From Polyodon spathula (lineage: Eukaryota > Chordata > Actinopteri > Acipenseriformes > Polyodontidae), in assembly GCF_017654505.1 (NCBI RefSeq), contig NC_054541.1:46324486-46388485 (forward strand): a stretch of DNA of 64,000 nt, given 5' to 3'. Shown here one piece after another: positions 47,867-61,952 of this stretch. Both the position numbers and the translations under genes were made by a program. Under the pieces are notes generated by a model. That model worked only from the letters and a program-made list of their open reading frames with translations, was not told where the DNA came from and made no database searches. How positions within the stretch are numbered: position 1 is the stretch's first letter; each line of letters begins with the position of its first letter.

Positions 47867-49951
47867 ATTGGCAGAATTTTATAAAATGATGAAGAGAAAG
47901 TGCAAATGGTGCCACTATCTATAAACTAGCTTTGTAACACTGATTTGCACACAGTATGTAATTCATTTTTATTCTGGTCATCCTTTTTGGCCATGTTTCT
48001 TGTGCTAGATAATAATAAAAAAAATTTTAATAAAAAAACATCCGTGTGAAACATTTCCTCTGGGCTGTTCTTCTGACTGACGTATCCATGTTGTTCAGAC
48101 ATTTGCCTTTGACTTTAGGCAAAAGTGCTTGTCTAAAAACAGGAGCATGTCTGCCATGTTTGTGAGCCACGATGTAGGAGTTACCATGCATACAGCAGAT
48201 CACCAACAGCTTTGGAGAGATGTTCCAAAGACAGTCTACCTGGTGCGTGAAGAATATTCTGAAAGGACTTTGAAACTCTGTTGATTTCTGCTGTCAGATT
48301 ATCAACATGTTTTATTTCTGGAAGAGATGCTGAACTCAGGACTGTGTGATTCCACACATGGTATATTGGAATGATCCAAAAAGTATGGGATCTACTGTAC
48401 AGCCTCTCATTAACTCTATATTAAACACCCCTCCCCCCTTTTTATACCCACTTACTAACATTACTACTGCATAGAACAAATAATACAGTGAAATGATGTC
48501 TGAGAGCAATCCGCTTTATACATTTCAGGGTGGTGGTATTAAGATCTGTTTAGCTCATTAAAATATACCCCATTGGAGATGGGATTGTATCTGTTGTCTC
48601 AATGTTGTATTCAAACTTCTGGCCCAAACTGCACACACCTTGTGAGAAATACTTGACTCCACAGTAAAATGAGTGGGTGACGAAAATCAACACACAGATT
48701 AGATTTGGAGGTCAACCAATTATCCTCAGTTTAAAAGAACATGACGCACCTCCTGTGATCAGAAACCTCAAAGAAATCTCCCATAACCCTCCTCTGCTCC
48801 TTGTTTGGAAAGCTAGTAATGGCATAATGATGTCTGTGGCTGGCGATTGAAATCTCGACTTCAAAGAAACCAGACACATTTTTTTTTTCTCTCTTCCAAG
48901 ACTTTTTTTTTGCTCAGTGCAAAAAGGCTTTTCATTTTTTACTGTTCAATGGTTTTTCAATTTGCTTTGTTTTGTGAAAATATTGTTATTTTATTTTTAT
49001 TATGACCTCTGAGGTACATACAGTATGTATGGCGCTCTTATGTTTGTGCCTATACAGTATCTGGAGAAACGCCTATCCAGTTGTGATTAAACATTCAATT
49101 ATGATTTCCTATTCTGTTATTTTCTATGCTGTACTCGCTGTTGATATATAGCACGTTTTATCATACCGATATCTTTCATTTTGAATCACAGCCGTGGCAG
49201 GGGAAGTATGTTACTGACATACTTCTTTATAAATTCACACCAAGGTGTGCAAGGAAACATTCAATGATTTGTATTTTATTTGAGTTGATATACAGCCCCC
49301 CTTAGGATCTCTTTAGGCTGTTAGGGTTTCTGAAGGCGCAAGAGAGCTAATACTGAATTGTCACATTCTGTACTGTAGTTTGAGAGAGAACAGCGATCGG
49401 AAGAAACCTCATCCTTCACTCTCTTATCAGTACATAAACCTGAAGTTGTCAAACATATGTATCACTACAGGTGATAACAAAGGTGCAACTTGGAATCCTA
49501 GCAGGTCTTCAGACTGGAGAAAGGCAGTCTACTCAGTGGTGTCACCAAGCTACACTTCAAAAATGGACTGCCTCTAATATAAGTTACGTTTCCTTTCAAT
49601 ATTTGGTAAATTAAGATTGTACTCATTGAGAAATTAGCCAGTGTTAACAATGATTGCCATTGCCAGAAAATTTAGAGGACTCACAATGAACGTATAGTAA
49701 TAAATGGACTAGCTTTCATTATAAGTCAAGCCCTTTGATGGCATAATATAGTTTCCAGCTTAAATATCAAGATGGTCTGCCATGTCAAATAATGACTCCC
49801 TCTAATTGAATTTCCTTTCACTATACGGTGTGAGTTTTAGTGTAAAAGGTCTGACAGTGGGCTATGAGCATGCAAATGCTGAAAGCATTACTGTTCACGG
49901 TCTGTAAGCTACAGATGTACTAGAAAGCCTGAGTTTGCCAATGGAGTAAGG
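47867..49951. other. No gene recognised
   Basis: AT-rich sequence with T-runs near 48880 and 48905. No supported feature. Confidence 0.6.
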
Positions 49952-50078
49952 CAAAGGTGCACAAACCTGGTGCTTGAAGGTCCGCAGTCCTGGAAAGTGG
50001 TTAAATTGGAGCGTTTAAAGTAATTCAGGGTATAGGTGAAACAAAGACTGAGAGCTCTCTGGATTGTGTTCAAACTTG
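49952..50078 (+). mobile_element. Possible third relative of the hAT-type MITE
   Basis: CAAAGGTGCACAAACCTGGT followed by GCTTGAAGGTCCGCAGTCCTG follows the left-arm pattern of the 34.9/39.9-kb MITE, and AGTAATTCAGGGTATAGGTG with AAACAAAGAC resembles the start of its right arm. The terminal right arm is weak and no target duplication is visible. Confidence 0.35.
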
Positions 50079-53000
50079 GCGCAGGAGCAGTAATTCCATT
50101 GGAGTGGGCGGGGGCAAGGGTATGTGGAAAAGGGGGAAAGAGACACAGCCATCAGGGCACAGTAAAGAAGACACAGAGCAGAAGACTGAATGGAGGGGAA
50201 AAGAGAGAAAAAAAGGCTTCAACACCATTTAGCTTGCAAGACATCACACAAGGTTCCACTTTAGCCATCTCACCATGTCATATCATGTAATTTAAATCAA
50301 CTTTTCCAATTTCCCCCCTGCCGTCTTTAATTATCCTGATACTATAGAAGGCAATAAAACCTTGGCCGTGGCAACAATGCCAAACTGATAAATGTTTGCT
50401 CACAGGGGAAGCAGTTTTCCATCAACAGTCTGTCAATATGTACCACAAGCTCAGCATAAAAGCACTGTGCCTCTCCTGTATCGAGACACGGAGAAACCCC
50501 TGGTCGTCTTTAACTACAGTCCACAGGATAAATGTGAGCAGATTACATTGTGGAGTAAAAGATCTTAACCACCAATAAAAGTAATATTTTTTAAGCCAAT
50601 AATAAGTTTGTGAAAATGAAATAGAGACTTCATAATGCATAACAACAGGAGCCACAAAAGTGAAAATATAGCTGACTGACATTTAAAAAGGAAAGTAAAC
50701 CAAAGAAATGGGGTTAGCAAGCAAAACAGCAGGTTAAAATGGATGACATTTGCATTTTACGTTGACATCATCCTCAAGTATGAACAATAGAAGAGACCTA
50801 CAAAAATTACTTTTGAAACGATATCCACTAAGAATCAATTCATGTAAATGCTCATTACTGTTAAGAAATATTGGTAATCCCCAATGACAACCACACTATT
50901 TTTTTTTTTACTGGTGTGCCTCTTGTTGTGCCTCGTATAGAACACCTTAGCATGGCTGTGTTGTACTTACTATAACCACTCCAATATCAATTACAGAGAA
51001 GGCACGGTACCTCTGCCAAGAAAACTGAAACCAGTTTTGTGAACATTAGTTCAAAATCAAGGCAGTTATCATGTTCCCTGTGTACAGCATGGCAGACAGA
51101 AACAGAATATTTAACAGCAAGTCTTTCTGATAGAGTTTAGAAATCTTCTCATCTGTGTTACTGCTTTACTATGGTTTCTAATAGACTTTTTTTTTTTTTA
51201 CCTTACAGTAGCTGTGTCACCGCTTCCCTCTGTTTCACGACTTTCTTAAATCACCTTTTTCAGAGTTGAATGTATTCAGTAACCCAGCATCATAGGTGTT
51301 GGTATTCCTTCTCTACAAGTGTGTATAGAGACCAACCCCCCCCACTTATCTTCCATGGCTAATGTCAAATTCCAATTATTTTCCCTAGCACAGGTAAAAT
51401 GATTCCTCTGACCTCTGCTTTAAGAATTAAACTTAGAAAATTAAAGAGACTCCTCTCCAATTTAAACCTACAGTGATACTATTTAGAAAAAGACATATTT
51501 CAAATGTATTTTGATGAAGGCCTAAGATCAATAAGAAGCCAACCAATATTACCCTCAAGATCTCAAAAGGCACCAAGTACAGTGTCTCGCATGAAAGGGG
51601 GAATAGCCACAGAATATACCTTCCTTTACCTACGTTAACCTAAGGAGAAAAATCAATCTAGGGGCAAATATTTCACCAGAAAAACTCCTCATTTACAGGG
51701 ATGCCCTAAGGGACGCCACAAAAGGCTGCCACAGCTCACATTGATTCATAGCTAGAGTCCAGCAAACATCATTCTCCCAGCATGCCGTTGCTGCCCTGGT
51801 CCACCACTCTACCTGCACAAATCACTCCACGCTACCATTGTACAACGGGTGTTAAAACATGAAGAACGCTTATCCATAAAGCAGCAGGGTTATTAACATG
51901 CTAAATAACTACAACAATATACAGTATATTTTACCACCTTTACTTTTACATAATAAAACAAACAGCCATTTCCCAGTATTGCACAAATGATCCAACCATT
52001 CAAAAACACGATTCAGCTAATTTGGTGTACTATCATAGACAGTGTTCCCTCTAAGGCTAAAATATGCGCATTTATCAACCACACTACACACCGTTGGTTT
52101 CATAAAGACATTCTGTCTGGAGACACGCCTCTATTTATATCTTGCAAATAACACTGCAGAATTAGGAAAGAAACAATTGAGAGGATTAATTATGTGTTTA
52201 CACTAAAAGGGCGCTATTTAAATTACAATCAGATAATACATAGCAGTGAACCTGTTTTACAGCAAAAAGTCATTCAACACGCCTTTATCAGTGTTTCATA
52301 TATTATTCTGGTTGTTATTATAATGCCAGTAAAACGCTAAACTTCACTTGTGGAGTACTGTACATAGGATTACTCTCACATGACATTGCTGGACTGTTAC
52401 TAAATTTTCATATTTTTTATTTTTATTGTAAATGCTAGCAATAACACCTTTATTCGTAGACTGAACTACTGTGTTAGCTGGACGTTTGGTTTTCTGAACT
52501 GTTATAGGTTTTACTGTATTAGGTTTTCCTGCTTATTTTAATGCCAGCAGTGAGCCAAGTGATGCCTATAAACATTATGACAGGTTTGAAGTGTCTTCAG
52601 GTGCTTTACTTACTATTACAGCAACAAGACTTTTACTTATTTTACTTTACTTATTTTAACTACAAACATTATATTTATGTTCAGATGCCACATTTAATTA
52701 TTGATACGTTGATAGAAAGTAGAAACAAATGGAAATGACCATTTTTGAAAAACGGAATTTGGTATTCAGAAGAATAGAACAATCAGTAGCCCCTAAAGAT
52801 GGTTACAATTGAAGGCAGTGCAGATGCCAGTGTTTTATGCAGTAGTATAAATACATTTTATGCAGGCCACCAGTTAAGCATGCAGTTTATATCTATGATA
52901 ACAACTGACAAGGCTGCACAGGATCAGAGGACGATTCAAAATCAGAGGCAGAGCTACAATAAATGTCTTGCATAAAACTGTAAAGTAATTTGTAAAATTA

Positions 53001-53582
53001 TTGAGATACTCGTGTTGGAATATTGTTTCAAAATTGTATAATGCAACAAAAATATATTAAAAGGGCTAATGCGTGGTTGAAGGTTTCTCACCGATAATTT
53101 ACCCTTTCTCAGTCAAAATGGCAAGTTTCTCAGTATCTAAAAAGCTTAGAGGGCACGCTTATCATAGACAACATGCAGGTCAAGAGTTCACATAGCCAAA
53201 GGCAAGACCAGAACCATCATATACAGCTTTTGTAATGGTTCGCTCCATCCGAAATCTTTCCACTTGAAATTATACAAATCAAAGGGTCTTTTTAATAGAT
53301 CTAAATAGTAGTACATTTTGAACAGGGCAGATCTGTTGACCTTTAAATCAATTCAGCAGACCCCCAAGACTCAATTTAAAATTGTTTAAACTCCTACACC
53401 TAATATCTGGACAGAGTCCTCCAAAAACAGTGCCTAAACAAGCACAGCCATTAAAACGTATAGGACTGCATTTCCCGGAAATCATCTGCATTGTGCATTC
53501 AGAGCCCAGTGCATAGTGTTCTGATTAGTTTGTGCAATAAAGACTGCATTTAAAAATATATATATCAATGCTGGCATAATGG
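50079..53582. other. No gene recognised
   Basis: Featureless AT-rich DNA with T-runs near 50900 and 51188. The frame at 50036-50290 is lysine/glycine-rich and unrecognised. Confidence 0.6.
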
Positions 53583-53587
53583 CTGCG

Positions 53588-54090
53588 TGCGAACAGGGTG
53601 GCTTGCAGTGGTGACGTCAGACCAGAAACAGACTTAAAATAACGAGGAATGGCGGGGCAAAGTGAGGCGCTACGGCACTTAGTACTTTATTAAATAATAA
53701 ACAAACAAAACTTTTAAACAAAACACTACAAACAAAAAGGCGCGTTGGCCAAACAAATAAACACATAAATAACAAATAAGTATTGCGCTTAAACCAGCAC
53801 GCTTAGCAAGTGTAATATTGTTCCAGACTTACGTCTCTCCTCTGACACTCTTAACCTTAAGTGCAGACAGCTGCAGGCTTTTATATTCTGGCTGAGGGGT
53901 TAACTAGCTATTAATTAATTACCTTATTATCCCTCGGCCATAGTCTGCATGAGATTAATAAGGACGCGTGACTGTCAGCTAGTTAAATAATCAGTAGCTG
54001 ATCAGTCACGCATCCTCACGAGGTTTTAAAATCAAATACAAAACAATAAGATAACAAATAATAATAAAAGGGGTGGGACACTCAGCCACA
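53588..54090 (-). mobile_element. Solo LTR, 503 bp, with 5-bp target duplication CTGCG
   Basis: The plus strand runs TGCGAACAGG...CTCAGCCACA, so the minus-strand LTR begins TGTGGCTGAGTGTCCCACCC and ends TTCGCA. CTGCG flanks both sides exactly (53583-53587 and 54091-54095). On the minus strand a TATA box AATATAAAAGC (53877-53887) precedes AATAAA (53686-53691) by about 190 bp. No internal retroviral sequence is present. The architecture matches the 47.3-kb solo LTR but the text differs, so it is a different family or subfamily. Confidence 0.9.
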
Positions 54091-54095
54091 CTGCG

Positions 54096-55828
54096 TAATG
54101 ATCTTCTTGGGTTTAATATCTCACACCACGTTCACCTGTAAATATAATCTGCATGAAGCAGGCAGAGAGATAATACACCTCTCCTTTTTTTTAATATGCG
54201 GCCGAAATTCAGAGGTCAAAATAACGTCTGGCGCACTGAAGAGCTGCCAGAATCGTAATCTTTCAATCACATTGGAATGTTGTGTTACATCATTCAAAGC
54301 ACTAAGGGCCAGTTCCCAAAGGACAATAAAAGATTACCTTTTCCCTTGCCTTTTTACAATCGTTCCAGCCATTCTGAGGGGTTTTTATATCTACTATTTA
54401 ACTCTTCCGTTCTAGTTATCTGCAGTACTCATATGCAACATAGGCTAGATCAAAGTGTCTTTATATTAGTAACCACTAGCACCGTCTACATCCTCAAGAA
54501 GCAGAGTGTTGCAGGGGGACAGGTTGATGGTTACACTCAGATGTACCACTCGGACTTCAGAGAGAGGATGCTGAGAGCTCCACTGAGGACACACAGATGT
54601 GTTAAAGATAAACATACATTATAAGTATACATTTGTTAAGAGAACTCTAATATTTCAGACCCATTCCATGTGGCTCTTTAATATAAAACTGTATATGGTT
54701 AAAAGGCTGACTCATTGAATGCATAACAGGGTTTTAGGATCAATAACCAAGAGTATGTCAAGAGGCAATTGGAGCTTCTCCAGCACTGAGCGGTATAGAA
54801 TGTAACCACGCTAAACGATGATGTCTCCAAGAAAACAGTATGAACTTACTGTTTCAAATGACTGTTTCCAATATTAGCTTACAGCTATTCATAACCTACC
54901 AGGTATATTTTACTGGCGACTGTTTTGTGTTTGAAATGTATTTGCTAACTTCATCCAACTTGAGTGAAATGTACCATATCAAGCTGAAAGCAAGACAGCT
55001 GTCCCCACTCCCAAGCATTGCCCTGCCTCACCGTTCTGGAAGAACAAACTTCAAGTACATTAAGAAGTAAACAAAGAACATACAGCCACCCACAAAGAAC
55101 TAATCTGAGACCTCTAATCTCATTTCAGAAAGTGCCCCCAGCAACCACTAGATTGAAATCATTTTCCTCTAGGTGTGTAATAGATGGTCACAAAAGCTTT
55201 TGACTTTTTGGAATGGACTCTTGTATCTATTGGTGACAATTTCTATTGCAATCACCCTCTCCAAAAATCACTGCAAGGCTTTGGAACACCAGTTCTGTAC
55301 ATACCTGAAATAACAAATCAAAATAAATACATAAACTCCTATGGAATTGCTGTAGGATTATGATAGTACAGTATATTAGCAATTGTTGCACCCTATTTAT
55401 TCCAAGGAAGAACAGAGTACAAGGAGTTGAACGGCAGTATATATTTTTTAAATCCCTTGTCGCATTTTGATCAGTCTGTTGAGGTACTAAAAGAAATAAC
55501 CAACTCCACTTTACACTACTTACAAATCATGATTAGATGACCTGTCAAACAAGACAGTTTATTGAAACAGATATGCATCTGTCTCCCACAGAAAGGCTAC
55601 AAATTAATTATTTGCTTCAAATGTGATTTAGATATTAAATTCCCTAAACACTGCCCGAATGCAAATACAATTAACATCCTGATGCTGTATGCTTATTGTG
55701 CAGCCTTGGGAAAATATTATCACAAGATAAATCATTATTGCATATCCTACATTTCTATTTGCATAATTTTTTACAGTAGACGTTTCATATCATTTGCATT
55801 TGAGTTAAGCATGCAGTAACGAGACAGG
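54096..55828. other. No gene recognised; GC-richer patch at 54470-54600
   Basis: The patch is open on both strands (plus frame containing SVAGGQVDGYTQMYHSDF) and has an acceptor-like GTGTGTCCTCAG on the minus strand. No family is recognised and a repeat fragment is possible. Confidence 0.4.
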
Positions 55829-55930
55829 AGCAGTGTGGCCTAATTGTTAGATGAATAGATTAATGGACAGCAGACAATGGGTTCATAGCTAGCCCAGTCA
55901 CAGAATCACTCCCTGACCTTCGATGGGACT
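55829..55930 (+). mobile_element. tRNA-derived SINE remnant
   Basis: GAGCAGTGTGGCCTAATTGT has an A box (TGGCCTAATTG), and about 35 bp on GGGTTCATAGC fills the B-box place. CAGTCACAGAATCACTCCCT with GACCTT follows, in the style of a CORE-SINE. Confidence 0.5.
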
Positions 55931-58221
55931 TGACCCCTTGATCTGGAATATGAAGTCATGACTGCACCTCAAATTAAATTACACGTTGATTATACCGCTT
56001 GCTTGTGTAACAGAAACATACATTAAAATGTGATAAAGCTCTAGGTTTTACTCTTTTCAAGTAAAAAAAAAAAAAAAAAGATTTTAGTCAGGCTTTGTTT
56101 CCACTCATAGACACAAAGACACAGTTGATGCCTAAAGTAACAACCACACAGGGAACAGAGGTCCATAAGAAGGAAGTCCAAGAGACTGAAATGTCTGCAA
56201 CGCATTGGTTTTGAAGCACACCACCTGGGAGGAATCATGGGAGATGCAACATCACAAGACTCACAGGAGACTGCAATACACTACGAAAGTATGACATCAC
56301 CACAGGGTCATCTGCATGGTGAGGACAATTTATTCAAGATAATAATTACTAAATTAATTGATTAGCTTGATTCTCAGAAGTTCAGAGATAGCAACTGATG
56401 GATTATATTTTGCCGAGACTTGTGCCATACTAATTTAGCTCCTAGTTTTAAATGCTACAGTTTTCAATTTTACACCTTCCTGTTGCAACAGACCACCTCG
56501 AGAAATGTCAAACCATGTATGTATACCCTGTATAAATATTTTAAAAAATCTGTTTAGACACATAAAAAGCGTGCATGCTAACAATACTTGATGTAGGCAA
56601 TAGTTTACCTACTTTCCATAAAGCTGACAGTAAAAATAGTTTACTACCTCAAACAAATGTGATGGGTTTTTTTTACATTGTCTTTAACTAGACGTGCATT
56701 GTCTCTGTTATATATTAACTTCACTACAAAAGGTTTTGCCTGGAATCCAAAATAATAACCTTGGTGTAATTATTCACTCTGTAACCCCATAAGAAATCAA
56801 ATATCTTTCTGAATCTGTAATACCTACCACAGAAACTGAACAAAGAAAATCTGCAGCGTGTCAGGAGAGTTGCTTCTAGCTCGTTATGTGTTTTAAAACA
56901 GGTACGGTATACACTCACAGAAAGAAAATGTAATCGGTTTTGACAGTCACCCTGAAAATACTGTCAGAACAGTGCTGAGTGAGAGGAATTGTAGATAACC
57001 CCCTCAATGTCTTTTTCTTTAAAAATGAGAAAAAGCATTACCATGGATTTCCTGCTAATCCCGGTCAGTTAAAACATGACTGAACAGATGCCTACAAACT
57101 GGATTGGCACACTTCACATTTTAAAATGAGCTTGGCAGTGAAAATAGCACTGATGTAGATATATCTTTGACAGACAGTGGAGGACTGGTTTCTGAATGCT
57201 TCAGTTTGCCCCACATTAAGTTGACCTTCATACAATTCTTTTTGCAGTTGTCCGTATAGTGTCTATGCAACTTTAAATAACTAATTTTATAGCTTTTGAG
57301 CCAGATTCCTTATTTTCCTGTTGTTTTTTGGTCCCTGGACATTAGCTGTCGTTGTCATGACCACACAGCTATTTTTGGACAAAGGAGAAATCCCAAATAC
57401 TGCTGTCTTTATCCTGTACGAAGATATTTAAACAAGCTCACTCAATAGGAATGCTGCTTACTTTAATTAAATAGAATGTCAGAATGCTATCGCATAAGTA
57501 AAACAATTCTAGTTCAACTACAATGGATAGAAACTACACAACAGTTTTTATCAATCTCCAATATCATTCAGCACCCAAACTGCAGTTAAAAGAGATCATT
57601 TGGTCTAGCTTTGTGCACTAATTTGCAGCCCTTTAATGTCAGTTAAAAGTGGACTGGATACACAAGCATTTACTGCAGCACTGCAGCTGTACCATTTTAT
57701 TCAGAAACATACCAGTCATGTTACAAATTAAGAGATGACAAAGGTGTACATAAAGCCTTGGACTGCCACACTGAATTATTTGCAAATGGTCATTTAAGGT
57801 GAGAATTATTGACTGGGGAAAAAGATTGTTTCTGTAAGGGGATTTGACATGCTTATGTGAAGTAGCAGGAAAGGGACTCTTATTGCAGAGCATTGTTACC
57901 CATTCCAGGTTTTACTACAAGCTTGATTAGCCACAGAAGAGGTATCATGTTCAGGGAGCTCTAGGTCGTTTCGTCTAACTGATAAATTCTGATATTACTA
58001 CAAACAACAAAATTCCCTTAAAAGGCAGACATGCAGAACACACTGTCACTTCTTCAGCAGTTTCATTTGTAAAAGTGATGCCATTTTTACATGAAATGTC
58101 ATACAGCATTGAGGTTTTCAGACTGCCAATGGTGCGAAATGACAATACAGTTTAAGGCAAGCCTTCGCTTTATTGGTTTGTGGATATCAAGGCGATATTT
58201 GATGTCAAACCAGTGTGACAG
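55931..58221. other. No gene recognised; A-run at about 56062-56078
   Basis: AT-rich DNA without a supported gene or repeat boundary. Confidence 0.6.
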
Positions 58222-58520
58222 ATGAAATGCTACAGATTGTGTCTGAGGAGACAGACACCGAGATGCAGGCGTGCTGAAGGGGAGCTAAAAGGAAGCAAAA
58301 TCGCTAATGAGATAGTTTCATCTTCCTCGTTCAATTCTGTGTCACGGCAACACAGCGAAGCTGAAAGCTGGAGGCGCACCTCGTCAAGTCTGAGGAGAAA
58401 ACATGTGACCCCAAAACCCCGTCTCGTGAAACTCTTTACAATTGAAGAGTAACTTGGAACAACCAGTCCCAGATTAATACTGTCTTTGGCAACATTCATT
58501 TATGATGTAAAAGACATTCA
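58222..58520. other. CpG-bearing ORF-compatible segment, possible unknown repeat
   Basis: The segment is richer in G, C and CpG than its flanks. A 76-codon plus frame (including IANEIVSSSSFNSVSRQHSE) and an 89-codon minus frame overlap. On the minus strand GACAGTATTAATC and GACTGGTTGTTCCAAG match the 61.95-62.07-kb segment, which suggests a shared dispersed element rather than a unique exon. Coding status is not established. Confidence 0.3.
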
Positions 58521-60589
58521 GCTGTGCTTCTACCTGCAAGCCTTTCTGAACCATGCAGAACACCACAGAAGCAGAAGTCTTCGGGCACTACATTGGAATA
58601 CGCTAGCCTTCAACCTGAAATTGGTTTGGAAAGAAAGCATATTATATATATTTTATCTCAACCGCAATCATTTAATCTCTGAGCAAGAAAATGACCTGCT
58701 TTTATAATGAAGCCATTCCAGAAGCACGAGGCCAGACTGACCGATTCTGCTGCATTGTCAAAATGATTACCAAACATTTCTCGTATGTAATATAGCACAC
58801 TAATAATAAGGAACGGGTGCATTCCTGCCCTTGCTGAGAATGCTGTGACTTCCCTCTAACAGTGTGGTGAACTGCTAAGTTTCTGCAATGAAGCGTTTGT
58901 GAAACTGAAACCACAGCAATGGGTACAGCAGGCCAGGGGAAGAGTAAAAATGAGGTGATGGTTAACAGCACAGCATTCAACTTATAATCAAAGTAGAACC
59001 TCTCAATGCCATGTTAATGCTTTCTGGTCGTATTCCAAGAATGATTTTTTTAAAATGGTTCCTTATGTATACTGGGCTCAACACACATTCAAGCACAAGT
59101 ACACATATATTAAATCAGTTGTAAAATAACTGAAAATGAACTTCTGAGACGGTTGCTTTTTTATTTTTTTTTAAAAAGCACACATTTTTAAGATGAAAAT
59201 TAAGAGAAAGCAGAAATCCCTGTTTGACACAGAACTGTGCATCCTCTTACAGACCCTGCACTGTACAGTGGATATGCAGGCTGGAAGTTAGTTTGAAAGT
59301 TTCACTGCCAAGTGATTATCAGTATTTTTGTATTTCTGTTTAGTCACACGTTAGCAAGCACACACTCGTATCACTAGTTTAATCTAGAAGGAATTTGAGA
59401 GAACTGATTTGCAATCTGACACTGTCACCTATAAACTGGATACACGATTACATGAATTATTCATTCTGGAGGACTATCAGGTATGAATTGAAAAACCTTA
59501 GCCTGCTTAAAGGGGATGAGCTACTGTGTGTGCTCTATATTCTCTGCTCTGTAGTGGCATTCTTTCCTGAATCCATTGGTTGAGTCTAAAAGTTAAAAAT
59601 GTTACTCTGGTTGGTTGTGGGAGTCATGTTATAGCCCTGTTATTTGTATTTCTTTAAAACATGTCAATCGGAATAAAAGCTTGTTTCTGAGAGAGTTCAT
59701 ATTTAATGAAGGCTACTGTGGATGTCATCGGGAAAGAAAGGTGACGTGACACAGTTGGGTGTTGAAAACGAATAGGCAAGCGGTGGCATTTAAATTTAGA
59801 GAACTAAAATATTTCTGTATAGAACTGAGAGTCATTCAAATCATCCCAAGTTTCTGTAATGGGTCTCTGTTGGTTATGAGCAGAGCAAAGAATCAGCTGG
59901 TTCACAGCCAGATAACCAGACTATTCATTGTAACTGAAGAGAATGAAGAGACCTGTCCTGGTCTGTACTGTAAGTGCGACAGTACTGTTCAAGTTGAATA
60001 TTCTACTTTTGTTTTTTTTTTATTTAACATATCTCACACACACGCACACAATACCATTGCCAGATCAGTGATACAAATGACAAGGAAAAAATGGACCACC
60101 AGAAATGATGCTGTTGCATTAGTCTTTCTTGAGAATAGCACATTTAAACTCTCTTTCCTTACTCTCTATCCACTAGGGTTGTCAAGTTAAAGCTCGCTAG
60201 TTAGCCGAGTGTAGCCCTTAAAGTGCTGATCGTTCAGTTCAGTCTTGCTAGGCAATCTCAAATCTGGAAGGCAGTTTTTCTCATGTCAAATGCTGAGTGT
60301 ACTCCTCTGCTGCTGAGTGAATTTCACATTTTCTTTCAGAATTTGTCTCTGGTGTCTTGTTGCTCAATAAAATCTGAACATTTGTATTTCTAAAACTATG
60401 ATTGTTATACACACAGATCGACTGACAGACATAAATATTCCATATACATATATAACTGACCCCCACTGCAACAGAACTCATCCTGTCCTTTCAGTGCAAT
60501 GGATCAACATGTCCATTGTGTATATCAATCCACCACATGAAGCTGTGAATAAACATTTACTCTCTGCCATCAACTCCACTGAATGTGCC
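58521..60589. other. No gene recognised
   Basis: AT-rich sequence. The 143-codon frame at 59759-60190 has no domain I recognise and spans a T-run and CA tract, so I treat it as chance. Confidence 0.55.
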
Positions 60590-60965
60590 TGTAGCAGGGC
60601 AGCAGGAAAGCCCTGCTTAAATGTTCAGGTTTATTTTTAGAATGGGGTTATTTTGTGCTTGTATTATGATTTATTTATTTGTTTATATACAGAAATGTCG
60701 GCGAAGCTGTGGATTTGTTATTGTTTTTATATGACAGCGAAGCGCCACGTTTTGTTTTGTTGTTTTTGTTTAAGTGTGTTCTGGCAGAGGCAAGGTAGCA
60801 GCTTAAACGTTTAACCCTGCAGGGCCATTTCTGTATCTCGTGTGTAAGGTAGCCACCCCTCTCTATATAATTGTTTTAATCCAGCCAGAAGTGTTCATAT
60901 GCAGTACATTATGTGTTGTCTGACAGAAAATAAAGTTGTTTTGTAAAAGAAATGTAATTAAGCAG
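60590..60965 (+). mobile_element. Possible degraded LTR-like element
   Basis: It starts TGTAGCAGGGCAGCAGGAAA, has a TATATAA-like motif near 60865 and a poly(A) signal AATAAA at 60929-60934. The T-rich middle resembles an R/U5 region. No 3' CA boundary with a matching 5-bp duplication could be identified. Confidence 0.25.
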
Positions 60966-61269
60966 CTTTCTCATTTCGAAAATGCTTGGGCTTTTCAGGG
61001 TTAAGATGACATAAAACACAATTTAATTCCCTCATTCCCTCAATCTGCTGAGATTCTAACATAAAATACTGAGTGTGTAAAAGGTTTGTACATAGTATCA
61101 GTCCAATAGATCTTCATTTTAGAATACTTTACCATTTCTCACATTTATGGCAGAAACAGCTTTGCTGAAGTACTATGTCTGTTCTGGAGATTAAGGCAGT
61201 ATTTTTTTTCATTTCTTAGTGCTTGGTTATCTGAAAGCCATTGTTCATGCACTGCATGCCAATGGAAAA
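60966..61269. other. No gene recognised
   Basis: Nothing that can be supported. Confidence 0.6.
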
Positions 61270-61375
61270 ACATTTGACTTAATAGGAAGGGGATTCAAAC
61301 TGCCTCCTTGGTGTAAAGTATGTGTTGGTTGAACATCGTACTCAACCTTAATAACTTGGAAGCTTCCCCTAATAC
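61270..61375 (-). mobile_element. Possible tRNA-SINE head
   Basis: The minus strand has GTTATTAAGGTTGAG, then a B-box-like CAGTTTGAATCCCC. The order is similar to the 24.1-kb SINE head but degenerate. Confidence 0.3.
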
Positions 61376-61402
61376 TGTCCCTCGATCTTCGGATCATGGT
61401 TA

Positions 61403-61499
61403 TGTTTAGAAACACTAAAAGAGACGTATTCAATTCAATGACAAACATTAGGTGTTTAGAAACACTAAAAGAAACGTATTCAATTCAATGACAAATATG
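61403..61499. repeat. Two-copy tandem duplication, period 50 bp
   Basis: TGTTTAGAAACACTAAAAGA at 61403 recurs at 61453, and the 47-bp copies differ at two positions. High identity points to a recent slippage or duplication event. Confidence 0.95.
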
Positions 61500-61952
61500 A
61501 CTAAATGTATTGTTCAATGTTGGGTTGTATCGGGTTTCCCAATGATCAAACATTCCCTTTACTCTTGGTCTCAGGCAGCAGAGCTGTAACCTTGGATGTA
61601 GCATCAGTAGACCCCTGGAAGAGCATGGTACTGTATGGTTGACAGACTTTTTTGCTCTGACCTTTAATGAAATTTAACAGGAGAAAACTCATTGTAGATG
61701 TTACAAAACTGAGAAGCAAACAACTTACTGCAAGACTGTGACCCTACTTACTTAGTTATTTTCTTGCTTTGTTCTCTAGTCAGTTAAAGACTGGAGTTGA
61801 AAATATGCCCTTTATGCCATAAAGGGCTCTGCTATAGGATCACCTAGATGACATTCACAGCCAACAAAGGGGCTTGCAAGGCTTCCATTATACAGCCTAT
61901 TAAAAAGCGCATGGCTCTTGTCTGTCTGCACTGTAGAAATGGTGGAAAGCTG

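Noticed and set aside
59759..60190. 143-codon plus-strand ORF
   Set aside because: It spans a T-run and a CA tract and shows no family motif.
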